Shown: positions 35,101 to 46,684 of the stretch, piece by piece | Position numbering within the stretch: the first letter of the stretch is position 1 | Layout of the letters: each line of letters opens with the position of its first letter | Source of the DNA: Paulownia fortunei | Taxonomy: Eukaryota > Streptophyta > Magnoliopsida > Lamiales > Paulowniaceae | Direction of reading: 5' to 3' | Length of the DNA stretch: 64,000 nucleotides | NCBI GenBank assembly: GCA_019321725.1 | Contig: CM033121.1 | Span: 7,564,001-7,628,000 of the forward strand | Notes under the pieces: generated by a model | Database searches by the model: none | The model's input: the letters and a program-made list of their open reading frames with translations, nothing else | Told to the model about the DNA's origin: nothing | Made by a program: the position numbers and the translations under genes

Positions 35101-36150
35101 ACCAGAATGTAACTTCTCTAGTACAACTTTACTACGAGGCTTAACATTTGTTATATAATTATTTTCAAGAAATGTGTCATTTGTTGGCATAATTACTTTT
35201 TATCTTGAGGATTATAAAATAAACCTCCTCTTGCACCTTTAGGTTATCCCACAAACAAACATATTTTTGATTGTAGTTGCAACTTTTCAGTCTTTTCTTT
35301 AAGCACATGTGTCAGACACCTCATATGCAAAAATGGCATAAAGTAGGTTTGCAACCATTCCACAATTCTAAGGGTGTCTTTTGGATAGACTTGAATGGTA
35401 CTACGTTCAAAATGTACACTGCAGTTTGTAGCGCATAACCCAAAAATGAATCTGGCAATGAAGAGTAGCTCATCTAGACCTTACCATTTCAAGTAAATTT
35501 TGGTTTCTTCTCTCACCAACACCATTTTACTGAGGAGTTCTAGGTGTTGAGAGTTGGTACAAAATACCATGCTCTAGCATATAGTCCTTGAACTCAATAT
35601 CAACATACTCATTTCTTCGATATGATCTTAGAGACTTTAAGGATTTACCTAATTGTCTTTGAGCCTCTGCTTGGAATTCTTTAAACTTTCCAAAAGTTTC
35701 ATATTTTCTTTGCATTAGGTATTTGAAACCATATCTTGAATAATTATCAATAAATGTGATGAAATATTCATAACCACCTCTAGCTTGTATGGTTATTGGA
35801 CCACAACATCAGTATGTATAAGGTCAAGTGGTTCTTTGGCCCTATTGCCATTTCCAGTGAAATGTCTCTTAGTCATTTTATCTTCTAGACAAGATTCACA
35901 AACAGGAAGAGTGCCAACTTTTAACTCTCTTAAAGGACCATACTGTACTAACCTGTTTATCCTATCTAGACTAATATGTCCTAACCTTAGGTGCCAAAGA
36001 TATGTTTCATCCTCTAGAAAAACCTTTTGTCTCTTAGACTTAGGATGTTCTACTTTAAACATTTCGACATTAAACAATGTTTGCTCATTGAGCCTAAGCA
36101 CATAAAGCCCATTTTCCATCTTTACATGATAAATATCCAAAACATTTCTA
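35101..36150 (-). pseudogene. copia-3 integrase
   Basis: Pieces include MENGLYVLRLNEQ, YLWHLRLGHISLDRINRL and VCESCLEDKMTKRHF (the HHCC zinc-binding part), and LDLIHTDV (first catalytic Asp). Near 35527-35715 come FQAEAQRQLGKSLKSLRSYR and GILYQLSTPRTPQ (the region before the catalytic Glu). Stops separate these pieces. Confidence 0.85.
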
Positions 36151-36464
36151 GAAATAATAATTTCAAAATAGAAATCAAATTTCTACGAAAACCAGGAATG
36201 AAATAAATATTATTCAAAACTAAATATTTATTCGTGAATACAAGATGAACGTCTCCCACTGATTTTGCCGAGATCAAGGCTCTATTGCTAACTCTCATCG
36301 TGAATGTCCCTTCAACAAGTTCCTTAGAAGAACTAAGTTTCTGTAGAGAATAACAAACATGATTAGTGGCTCCTTAATCAACTATCTAGGATGATGAATT
36401 TCTTTGCTACAACTTTAAGGTTGCAAACCCAAATGCTAGTTGTATTAAGTAATAAATTTCTTGT
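36151..36464 (-). pseudogene. copia-3 protease, resumed after gypsy-2
   Basis: On the minus strand the frame enters from the gypsy-2 border with IYYLIQLAFGFATLKL. It then reads the protease site IVD*GATNHVC, with TAA at the usual Ser codon of D-S-G, and FTMRVSNRALISAKSVGDV and YFIPGFRRNLISIL. Several TGG codons are TAG here. Confidence 0.8.
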
Positions 36465-37926
36465 GAGTCCAAGGTCGATCAACAAGCAAGTTGTTTGAAG
36501 AATTCAGGATTATAATTTTAAAAAATGAGATTTATATGATTCAAAATATTAAAGATTAATGCATGCTGTAACTACATAAAAATCAAAGTAATAAAAATAT
36601 TGAAGATTAGAGATCCACTCTTGAGTTTTGGAAAGAGAAATATTTTTTTTTCCTTTTTTATGCCACCATTGGAATCAATATATAATGAAGGTTCTAATGG
36701 GAAGATATTTTCAAATTGCTTATGCAATAAGGTAATCATGATATTATCTTACTATTTACAAATTATTTTTTAACACTAACACTTATTTATGGGATCAAGT
36801 ATTTATACACGCCTTTGTCAACAACAAATGAAGGTTTCATATTAGCAGTCGGTGGGGTAAAATCGTACAATAAGCTAAGTAAATTCAGGTATTTATTGTG
36901 CCATTGGAGATACATAAATCAAGAATCACCACAAAACAAGTAGGGTTTAGATCAAAACTCAAAATAATAATACAACATATTTAAATATTTTCTACCCTTA
37001 TAACCATTCCTCTTCCTCTATCAAGAGGCTCACCATTTTTTCTTAGCAAAATAAAATTCAGAAAGACATAATAAAAATAGGAAATACTAAAAATAGAAGA
37101 GAAACTAGAGAATGCATTTCTATTAATACTAGAAAACTTACGTTACTAGAAAATATACATACTAGAAAATTTAGCTTAAAGAAAACCCTCTACCCCCATC
37201 CTCTTACAAGCTTAATACATGGCCTATTTATAATACTTGAAGTATGCTAGAGGCTAAAAAAATAATGGAGGAGTTAATCAAGTGGTATGCTAGTTGGTAA
37301 GTTGTTACACCAATTCCTCAAAATTTTCACCTACCTGATTGAATTGCATTTTTAGGTCAAATACAATTAGATTTTGATAATAAATAAAGAACAAAAGTTG
37401 TCTGTCTTTTGGTGGTGATATAGTTTCATATATCATTTGTCAAATTTGGCTGTCGGATGAGAGAGAGATGGTTAAATTACTGAACCATGTCCAAGAGCCA
37501 TCCTTTAATAGTAACAACACATTATAGCATATGTTTTTACTATTTTGACACATTTTCTCACCATCTTGTCTTTAACTGGGCTGAACTCTGATTCAAAATT
37601 TTGATGACCCATTTTGTGCAACCACTTGGACGAATTTCCTGCTATAATCAAAACTGAATTGGGTTGAGCTTCCAACAGAAACCTTGTAGTTCTATCTCTT
37701 AACTTTCAAATGAAGTAAAATTCAAATCCACAGAGCTTTTGATCATGAAGTTATGCCCAAAATACAAAAACTGCATGAGTTTGGAAATATGCTTCTTTTT
37801 ATCTTTTTTTATTCATTGATTCCCTAACATAAAACATTAATAAAACAATATTATTAATAAGAATAAAATAAGAAAAATATAAAAGATTTGATACAAAAAT
37901 ATGTCAAAATATGCATTTATCAAATT
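36465..37926 (-). repeat. gypsy-2 3' LTR
   Basis: Starts (minus strand) TGATAAATGCATATTTTGAC at 37926. It contains TATA (tattataaataggcc, about 37226) and ends near 36465. The first part matches 46685-47419. Confidence 0.8.
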
Positions 37927-38066
37927 TCTCCTTACTTAACCCTTGCTTGTCCTCGAGCAAGCCTAAAATAAATCTAAACTAATCCACTTTCGTATAAAAT
38001 CATGATTGCATTTAGCATATGCAACAAGCCTTTAAACCCCTTCACCTATAGAGGACGAGTTATAGT

Positions 38067-38573
38067 TGTTGGTTTTTTGCTTATTTCCATCCCACATTGG
38101 TTGTATACCAAAGGGATTTGATTACTTAGCCTATAAATAGGCATTGAACCTTGTTTTGAAAATACACCAAAATATTCTCTTCTCTCCATATTTGTGGAAT
38201 TCCTTTGATTAGGAAATCCTAAGTTGTGGGTAATTTACCCAAGTTGTAATTTTTTCGGAAGATTAGTGAAGCAGTTGCGGTGCCCGGAGACGTAGGCAAA
38301 AGTTGGCCGAACTCCGTTATCAAATCTGGTGTGTTTTTTCCATTTTGTCTTTTAATTTCGCATTTAGTATTTTGGTATTCTTTTGTTAATTGTTAGTATT
38401 CAATATTTACTTGCTTTGGGGTATTTGTCCGCTGTGTATAGTACTTTTAATAGTAGGTTCTGTCTAAGGAGACTGGGTTTTAAGTGGGACCGTTGTGACC
38501 CCTCCAGCCTTTCCTGGGAGCTTGCTATAATTAGTACTATTGTTGTGTATTTTATACTATCGATACCCCAACA
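38067..38573 (+). repeat. copia-4 5' LTR
   Basis: TGTTGGTTTTTTGC...GATACCCCAACA, with TATA-like cctataaataggc near 38129. Three differences from 41015-41521. Confidence 0.97.
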
Positions 38574-38575
38574 AG

Positions 38576-38587
38576 TGGTATCAGAGC
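38576..38587 (+). promoter_or_regulatory. copia-4 primer-binding site
   Basis: Exact TGGTATCAGAGC, complementary to the 3' end of initiator-Met tRNA, two bases after the LTR. Confidence 0.95.
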
Positions 38588-38651
38588 CGAAAGTTCGGCC
38601 TAGGCTCGTTTGTTTTGATTGTAATATTGAATACTATTATTTGAGTTCGAA

Positions 38652-38879
38652 ATGACTACTGAATCTTCCACAACCGAAGCATCAACCTCCTCGTCCATAC
38701 CAGAAAGGATGGTAATGCCAAATGTTAGATTTTCGGTGGAGATATTTGATGGTACGGGTCATTTCGGCATGTGGCAAGGCGAGGTGCTGGATTGTCTATT
38801 TCAGCAAGTTTTAGACATCGCCATTGAAGAAAAGAAACCAGATGATGTTGAAGAAAAAGAGTGGAAAACCTGTTGCTGA
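38652..38879 (+). pseudogene. gag: copia-4 gag N-terminus fused to post-integrase region
   Basis: ATG at 38652; reads FSVEIFDGTGHFGMWQGEVL and VLDIAIEEKKPDDVEEKEWK, the standard copia gag start. After GAGTGGAAAACC (about 38860-38871) the sequence jumps to KPVADYDSLHVFGSLAYYHV, normally found after the integrase core. The repeated 'tggaaaacc' context suits a microhomology deletion. The jump shifts the frame, so gag ends after two more residues. Confidence 0.88.
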
Positions 38880-40900
38880 TTATGATTCCTTACATGTTTT
38901 TGGTTCTCTTGCTTACTATCATGTGAAGGAATCGAAATTAGAACCGAGAGCAAAGAAGGCATTGTTCATGGGAATCACCTTTGGCGTAAAGGGATACCGA
39001 CTTTGGTGTCTCAAGTCGAAGAAAGTACTGTTTAGCAGAGATGTTACCTTTGATGAACTTGCCATGCTGAAGAAAGTAACACGTGAAAAGACCGACAGTA
39101 CTCCGCAACAGGTGGAGCATACACCAAAGCAGGTGGAGATAGAAGGAATGGCAAAATTTCCAGCTAAGTGTGACAATCCAGTAACAGAGGATTTGTCAGA
39201 TGAAGAAGAAGAAGTTCAGACCCAAGAATCGTTGGAGCAACCTGAACCAATTGTAATGAGAAGGCCTAGACGTGAAATTCACAAACCTGCTCGATTTGCA
39301 GATATGGTGGCTTATGCACTTCCAGTTGTAGATGATGATGTTCCATCCACTTTTCAAGATGCAGTTCGAAGTTCAGAAAGTGAGAAGTGGAAAGGTGCTA
39401 TGGAGGAAGAGATGCAGTCTCTTCAGAAGAACAAGACTTGGAAGGTGACGCAACTACCAAAAACAAGAAGGCAATTGGATGCAAATGGGTATTTGCAAAG
39501 AAAGAAGGATTTCCTGACAAGAATGATATGCGCTACAAGGCAAGATTGGTAGCTAAAGGCTACGCTCAGAAGGAAGGAATTGATTATAATGAGGTATTTT
39601 CTCCAGTTGTTAAACATTCTTCCATTAGAATTTTGTTGGCCTTGGCAGCGCAGTTGAATTTGGAGCTAGCTCAACTTGATGTGAAGACGGCGTTCTTGCA
39701 TGGTGATTTGGAAGAGGAAATCTACATGACTCAGCCAGAAGGATTCAAAGTTGCTGGGAAAGAAAATTGGGTTTGCAAGTTGAACAAATCGTTGTACGGA
39801 TTGAAACAATCTCCAAGGCAATGGTACAAGCGATTTGATAAGTTTATGATAAGGCAGAAGTACACTCGAAGCAAATATGATCATTGTGTGTATTTACACA
39901 AGTTACAAGATGGATCTTTCATTTACTTACTTTTATATGTTGATGATATGTTGATTGCATCACAGAGCCAAATGGAGATTGACAAATTGAAGGCTCAATT
40001 GAATCAAGAGTTTGAAATGAAAGATTTAGGGAAAGCCAAGAAGATTCTCGGAATAGAGATAAGCAGGGACAGAACAAGAGGCAAGCTTTGTTTGACTCAA
40101 AAATAATATTTAAAAAGGTACTACAGCGTTTTGGTATGACAGAAAACTCAAAACCTGTAAGTACACCACTTGCTCCTCATTTGAAGATTAGTGCCCAGTT
40201 ATCACCAAAGAATGATGAAGAACGGGAGTACATGGCCAAAGTCCCGTATGCTAATGCAGTTGGTAGCTTGATGTATGCAATGGTGTGTACGAGGCCTGAC
40301 ATTTCACAAGCAGTTGGAGTTGTGAGCAGGTATATGCATGATCCGGGTAAAGGTCATTGGCAAGCTGTGAAATGGATTCTACAGTATATTCTTAATATTG
40401 TAGATGTTGGTTTAGTTTTTGAGCAGGATGGTAAAATTGGTCAAAGTGTAGTTGGATATTGTGATTCTGACTATGCAGGTGATTTGGATAAGCGAAGGTC
40501 AACGACTGGATATTTGTTTACTTTTGCCAAAGCACCAGTCAGTTGGAAGTCTACTTTACAGTCTACGGTTGCTTTGTCTACAACAGAGGCAGAGTATATG
40601 GCAGTCACTGAAGCTGTAAAGGAAGCAATTTGGCTTCAAAGTTTGCTTGAGGAGTTGGTCAGAAGCACATTACAGTGCATTGTGACAGTCAGAGCGCTAT
40701 CACTTAGCGAAAAATCAAGTCTTTCATGCAAGAACGAAACACATTGATGTTCGCTATCACTTTGTACGGGAGATTCTTGAAGAAGGTAATATACATCTTC
40801 AGAAGATTCATACTACCGAGAATCCCACAGATATGATGACTAAAGTTGTCACAACAGTTAAGTTTAAACATTGTTTAGACTTGATCAATATTCTGCACAT
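38872..40900 (+). pseudogene. copia-4 RT and RNase H
   Basis: Linker MRRPRREIHKPARFADMVAY, then RT motifs GCKWVFAKKEG, YKARLVAKGYAQKEGIDYNE, QLDVKTAFLHGDLEEEIYM, KSLYGLKQSPRQWYKRF, LLLYVDDMLIAS. RNase H follows: CTRPDISQAVGVVSRYM, GYCDSDYAGDLDKRRSTTGY, VALSTTEAEYMAV. Frameshifts at about 39460 (LPK), about 40100 (LTQK) and about 40660 break it. RNase H then continues in another frame to about 40900. The catalytic residues are intact. Confidence 0.92.
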
Positions 40901-41014
40901 TTGAGATGGCGCCAAAAGGCGCGTTTGGAGGCACTGCAGAAGACTACTTCATTTGCTCAGAAGATAAGAAACTTGAATTTCGAGTGGGATTGAGAATACG
41001 CAAAGGTGAAGATT

Positions 41015-41521
41015 TGTTGGTTTTTTGCTTATTTCCATCCCACATTGGTTGTATACCAAAGGGATTTGATTACTTAGCCTATAAATAGGCATTGAACCTT
41101 GTTTTGAAAATACACCAAAATATTCTCTTCTCTCCATATTTGGGGAATTCCTTTGATTAGGAAATCCTAAGTTGTGGGTAATTTACCCAAGTTGTAATTT
41201 TTTCGGAAGATTAGTGAAGCAGTTGCGGTGCCCGGAGATGTAGGCAAAAGTTGGCCGAACTCCGTTATCAAATCTGGTGTGTTTTTTCCATTTTGTCTTT
41301 TAATTTCGCATTTAGTATTCTGGTATTCTTTTGTTAATTGTTAGTATTCAATATTTACTTGCTTTGGGGTATTTGTCCGCTGTGTATAGTACTTTTAATA
41401 GTAGGTTCTGTCTAAGGAGACTGGGTTTTAAGTGGGACCGTTGTGACCCCTCCAGCCTTTCCTGGGAGCTTGCTATAATTAGTACTATTGTTGTGTATTT
41501 TATACTATCGATACCCCAACA
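41015..41521 (+). repeat. copia-4 3' LTR
   Basis: Preceded by the purine-rich aaaggtgaagatt and followed by ATAGT. Confidence 0.97.
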
Positions 41522-41526
41522 ATAGT

Positions 41527-43072
41527 TTCGTGAGGGTTTCTAACGGTGATACCTACAAACACCTATGATAACTATTTTTCAACTATTATTCTCAGGAAGC
41601 AACAAAGTAATATATAAATGAAATCAAATAAGTGTTAAGTTTAACTTTGAGTCATTCAAAAGTCAATACATTTCCACAATAAGCATACTCAAGTTTGTGT
41701 GTGGATAGTTAATGTCTACAGTGTCAAAACTATGTGTACTTTAAACAAGTGAATTCTCATAGAAACTTACAAACACCATCACCCAATCTCTAATGGAAAA
41801 GTTAAACATCATAGGCTCTTCCTTAGGTACAAATCTCCATTACACTGAAGGCACCACACGAAATCAAAAGGTTTTCAACAAACATTTTAATGGAGCCAAA
41901 GTGTAGTGATGTGGTTAAAAAATAAAAGGATATAATGCAACAAATGTTCTAAAAACTTCATGAAATTAGAGATATAGAGTTTTTCAATGAAAAAATCTCA
42001 AACACCATGAATTTCGACACTGGGGTCTATTATTATTGAATTGGACCCCTTTTCATCTTTTTTTTTTCATCTTGCAACATCCCATTTTCAACTCGTAATA
42101 TTTTTATCACTTTGCCATTTTTCTTTTTTTTTTTCTTAGAAGAGAAACTCCCCCACACTTATCTTCTACTCCAACCTAAATTTCTTTTGCAAGTTCACCT
42201 TGTCAATAAAATGTCTCTTAAACTGCAAATTATTTTTAGAACAAGGGTTGGATAATAGTGTATTTAAGTTAGGTAAAACGATATGGTTATAAAAGAAAAT
42301 ATTTATTTATTAAAAGACTCAAAGTGGCATACTAGGGGGATGTTCTCTTGGAACATCACATGGAGAATAAGCTGATTTGGCAATAGTGCTAGAAAGCCTA
42401 ATGCCTTAATCATTTTTCTAATGGTGCACTATCAGTCGTTCGCCTCGACAGACCAAAAGAAAAAGTTCTAATACTCAACCCCTACATGTTGAAAATTCAA
42501 GTGATGATTAGAGCGAGGGCATAAGAACTTCTTATTTTGACATGATTGTCTTCACACTAAATAACATAACTATTTTTGCAAAAATATATTAACCAAATAA
42601 CAATAAAAAAGTCCAAAACAACACCCATCATCAATCAAACCATATTATTCATACTTAATTTTTAATTATTGAAGTTGGAAGAACCTCTACGACTCAAAAA
42701 AATAAATTTTGTTTGGTAATTCACAAACTTTTGTTAAAAAATTCACAAACTGTTATGCAAAAAATAGAGATGTGTCTCGAGAGTGTTACAAATACCCTTT
42801 ATTCTACCACCATTTTTCATAGTTTCAACGGACCTACAAGAAAACACGTTTAATTTCTTTTTTTTGAAATAAAATTCTAGAAAAATATACATTGAACATG
42901 CAAGTGATGATATCAACTATCTCTCCCCTTAACTTAATCGAGACATTGTCCCCAATATCAAAAATAGATAGAAAAGTAGAGTTTAAAAGATATCATGTGA
43001 AGTGTGGCTAAAAAAAATAAAGTTGAAACAACACAAAATACACACTTTAGATGAAACCATTAACAATAAGTA
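41527..43072 (-). other. gypsy-2 3' untranslated region
   Basis: Non-coding gypsy DNA on both sides of copia-4. It includes the conserved 'gggacaatgtctcgattaagt' (complement near 42935-42955). It shows that the LOG-like sequence next to it lies inside gypsy-2. Confidence 0.65.
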
Positions 43073-43671
43073 TCACAAACTGAGAGTCAAATTCAATTTG
43101 CATTTTTTACCATTATTTCTGTTGGACCAATCCATATAGGCTAAGACTGGATTAAGTTTTGGCACATATAATAGAAGTTGATTAATCAGTTGGTCAGGTG
43201 TCGGAGTAGAAATAAGGATTCTTCTCGCATACAGTGAAATAAAACTTTTTTTTCACAGCATGATCTACAAAAGATAGCAAACCATCATTAAAACCATTAA
43301 CATTAAGAATACCTATAGGGTTTTGGTGAATGTTGAGTTGTACCCAAGAGACAACTTGGAATAATTCCTCCAGTGTACCAAAATTGCCAGGTAGAATGAT
43401 GAATGCATCTGTATTGTTTAACAAGTTAGACATTCTGTTCTGAATATGTAACACATTTAACTCATTTTTTATGGTCATAGTTGTGATATTCTGTATTGTT
43501 AAAGATTTTGGGATAACTCCCAGAACTTTGACTCTTCCTATATGAGCAGAAATAGCAACACTCTCCATTAACCCCAAACTGTCTCCCCTACACTCTAAAT
43601 GAATTTTTATTTCTGCTAAAGTTCTACTAAGGTTATTGGCTACCCCTATAAACTCACAATTTTTCTTAGAT
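43073..43671 (-). pseudogene. LOG-type cytokinin riboside 5'-monophosphate phosphoribohydrolase, intron-free relic
   Basis: LOG enzymes release active cytokinin bases from their nucleotides in the cytosol. About 190 residues of the family are readable on the minus strand: VANNLSRTLAEIKIHLE, SLGLMESVAISAHIG, VKVLGVIPKSLTIQNIT, then the phosphate-binding PGNFGTLEEL (family PGG-x-GT-x-x-E), VVSWVQLNIHQNPIGILNVN, LLSFVDHAV. One frameshift near 43225 leads into the C-terminus YARRILISTPTPDQLINQLL, LYVPKLNP and GKKCKLNLTLSL, ending with TGA at 43073-43075. The GGG loop has become CRGD and PGG has become PGN. Plant LOG genes have several introns; none interrupts this stretch, so it derives from mRNA. 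The N-terminal part is missing. It lies between gypsy-2 integrase and 3' landmark, in the sense of the element. Confidence 0.9.
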
Positions 43672-44239
43672 TAGATCCACAAAAAACACAAATATAGTTG
43701 AATTTGCGAGTCGAATAAACTTTTATTTTTTATTTTTTTCTGTTTGAAAATAAGTTATGCAAAAATAAAGTCAGCACGGTACTATTTATTAAGGTGTGAA
43801 CAGGGAATGCATTTATTGCACATCGTTTTTTTTTTATCAAAAAGGTTGAAAATAATGACACAAAAAATTGAAAAATTACCAACTTACATGTGAATGTACA
43901 TTTAGTTGTGATTGTGACTCATATCTTCATTTAATTTTACTTCAAGTAACAACTTAAATGCCCTCTATGAGTCAAGGATAGGCTTCCCATCCGGTTTTCT
44001 TATAAACTGGCAAACAGAGTCTTTTAATGTCAGATTTTCATATTATAAAGCTCATATTCATTTCGAAAATAATTTCATAAATCAAGAATTATATGTTGTA
44101 CTAATCCACATGAATGCGTCTCAAGAGTCAATATAATGTGATCTAAAGACTCCTTACTCAGTCCATCCATAATGAATTTAATTTTATCTTCTCGATTTTT
44201 AGAAATCATTCCTAAAGAACGACACTTTGTGTTGCAAGT

Positions 44240-44520
44240 CTATCTAACACAATTGTGACAAGCTTTCATTTTTTTCATCCTTCGTTTTTTTGAATAGGTG
44301 CTTTTACTGAAACCAGGCATATATTTAGTAAGTAAATCTGAAAACTCGTGTGAAAACTCACATGCCCTTACCTTTGCTTCAATTATCCATCGTTTGTCAT
44401 CTGGGATGCCTTCGTGCATAAGCATCCTTAATCTTTAATCCTAATTTTATAAATTTTAAAAATTGCATTTTTAGGAAGAAAAGGAAATCGCTTCTTGAGA
44501 GTTAGAAGAATGTCACCCAT
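44240..44520 (-). pseudogene. Orphan ORF downstream of gypsy-2 integrase
   Basis: From ATG at 44520: MGDILLTLKKRFPFLPKNAI, broken by a stop and frameshift. It continues as MLMHEGIPDDKRWIIEAKVR, FSDLLTKYMPGF, KKRRMKKMKACHNCVR to 44240. It is basic, with a C-terminal C-x2-C-like pair. No family recognised. It could be an accessory ORF of this gypsy group or a captured host piece. Confidence 0.4.
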
Positions 44521-44759
44521 TTTGAAAAGAACAAGAAAAGAGAATGAGAAAAGCAGAAAAACTTTGTACAGAGATTTCAGTTGTTCGGGGAACTGATAAG
44601 TCCGACTTTAATAGCCACAGAGTACCGTTATCCATTACTTAACCGGGAAAAGAAAAAAAATAATAAAAAAATTAAAAGAAAGAAAGCCTTCAAAATAAAT
44701 AAAGTTAGAGAAAATATATATAACACTAATCTTAACAAGGGTTAGAAAGAAAAAGAATT

Positions 44760-45990
44760 TCCTCTTGTAAAACTTGATTTTCTAGAAATGGTTTAACTTT
44801 TTATCCATTAACTTTGAATATGTTACTATTTCTAAGACTCTCAATGTCAATCGCCCCAGAAGGATATACTTTTTTTACAACAAAAGGACCACTCCACCTT
44901 AATCTCAATTTTTCAGGAAACAAATGCAATCGAGAATCATAAAGCAAAACCTTTTGACCAACCTCAAATATTTTTCTTGAAATTTTATTATCATGAAAAT
45001 CTTTTATTCTTGCTTTATAAAATTTAGAATTCTCAAATGCATCATTTCTTAATTCTTGAATTATATTGATTTGTAATTTGCGCAATTTTGAAGCTTCATC
45101 AAGGTTGAAGTTAAATATTTTGATTGCCCAATAAGCTTTATGTTCAAGTTCAACAGGTAAATGACAAGATTTTTCATAAACTATCCTATAGGAAGACATG
45201 CCTAATTATGTTTTGAAAGCAATTCTATATGATCAAAGTGTATCGGTAAGTCTAAGAGACCAATCTTTACGGTTTGGATTAACTGTCTTTTTCAAAATTT
45301 GTTTTATCTCTCTATTTGCAAGTTTAACTTGTCCATTTGTCTGATGATGATAAGGAGTTGTAACTTTATGTATAATTCCATATTTCCTCATTAAAGTTCC
45401 AAAAACTTTATTACAAAACTATTTTCTCCCACACTGATAATAGATCGAGGAATTCCAAATCGAGTTAAAATATTTTCTTTCAACTTTTTTATCACTATTT
45501 TTGTGATCATTATTTTGACAAGGAATTGCCTCGATCCATTTTGAAACATAATCTATGTCAACTAATATGTAAAGAAAATCAAATGATAATGGAAATGGTC
45601 CCATAAAATTAATACCCCAACAATTAAAGATTTCAATCACTAGGATAGGGTGTAGGGGCATCATATTTCGATTTGAAAAGGACCTTAACTTTTGGCAATT
45701 TTCACAACTTTTGTAGAAAGTGTAAGTGTCTTTGAAAATAGTTGGCCAATAAAATCCACATTGCAAGATTTTTGCATTGGTTTTCTTTGCTGAAAAGTGA
45801 CCACCACATGCTTCTGAATGACAAAATTTAACAATATTACCTATCTCATTGCCAGGCACACATATTCGAAAGATTTGATCAGGACGGTATTTGAATAGGT
45901 ATGGATCATCCCAATAAAAGTTTTTCGCCTTAGTCAAAAACTTTTTTTTATCTTGAGAGCTCCAATGCGATGATATCTTTCCTGTCACAA
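44760..45990 (-). pseudogene. gypsy-2 integrase
   Basis: The zinc-binding H2C2 part is HSEACGGHFSAKKTNAKIL... CENCQKL. The core follows: WGINFMGPFPLSFDFLYILV (first Asp changed to Asn) and YVSKWIEAIPCQNNDHK. After a break, the C-terminal barrel reads LPVELEHKAYWAIK, KARIKDFHDNKI, VLLYDSRLHLFPEKLRLRWS, GPFVVKKVYPSGAIDI. The tail runs through a TAA to about 44760. Of the family's D,D,E triad, the first Asp is replaced and the Glu region lies in the broken part. Confidence 0.88.
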
Positions 45991-46684
45991 GAAAATTAAC
46001 AATGTCAACAAACTAAGGTAAAATAGAAACATTAAATAGTTATTCATTAGGAAAAGTGTCATTAATGGGTGTGGTTTGAAATAATTCATCACAAATAAGT
46101 ATCGACAAATGATCAGCCACTACATTCTCTACTCCCTTCTTATCTCGAATTGTAAAATTAAATTTTTGGAGTAAGAGAATCCACTTAATCAGTCTAGGTT
46201 TGACATATTTTTTTGACAAAAGATATTTTAAAACTGCATGATAACTGAAAACAACAACTGGTTATCTAATAAGATAAGATCTAAATTTGTCCAATGCAAA
46301 AACTACAACAAGTAATTCTTTTTTAGTTGTTGAATAATTCAATTGAACACTATTTAAAGTTTTACTTGCATAGTAAATAAATATGGTTTCTTATCTTTTC
46401 TTTGTCCCAAGATAGCTCCAACAGTATAGTCACTAGCATCACACATTATTTCAAAAGGTAAAGTCCAATCTGGAGGCTGCATGATTGGAACATATGTAAG
46501 CATGTTTTTAAGCTTAACAAACGCATTTTCATAATTTTCAGTCCATTCAAAAATAGTGTCCTTTGTTAGAAGATTACACAAAGGTTTAGATATTATACTA
46601 AAATCTTTTATAAGTCTTCTATAAAAACTAGCATGTCTTAAAAATTATCTAACTTCCTTCACAGTCTTTGGTGTTGGAAAATTG
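45991..46684 (-). pseudogene. gypsy-2 C-terminal RT and RNase H, fused to the 5' LTR
   Basis: Starts near 46680 in the RT thumb (VKEVR, then FLRHASFYRRLIKDFSIISK). It then reads LTKDTIFEWTENYENAFVKL, ILGQRKDKK and the RNase H stretch KKELLVVVFALDKFRSYLI... FTIRDKKGVENVVADHLS. The palm domain with YVDD is gone. LTR sequence precedes it directly, so the deletion took the LTR end, PBS, gag, protease and most of RT. Confidence 0.82.

Larger units (their letters stand above)
38067..41521 (+). mobile_element. Very young Ty1/copia element with large internal deletion (copia-4)
   Basis: 3,455 bp with two 507-bp LTRs that differ at only three positions. It is flanked by the duplication ATAGT (38062-38066 and 41522-41526). 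PBS TGGTATCAGAGC at 38576-38587. It lies in the 3' untranslated region of gypsy-2, opposite in orientation. Most of gag plus protease and integrase is missing, so it cannot move on its own. Confidence 0.97.

Noticed and set aside
33400..36464. A separate copia element unrelated to the gag at 47-49 kb
   Set aside because: Shared LTR sequence (32326-33399 with 50032-51774), same strand, and frame continuity across gypsy-2 point to one element.
43194..43577. An intact 127-residue LOG protein with an alternative C-terminus
   Set aside because: The true LOG C-terminus continues in another frame just downstream, and the catalytic loops are altered, so this is a broken copy and not a new variant.
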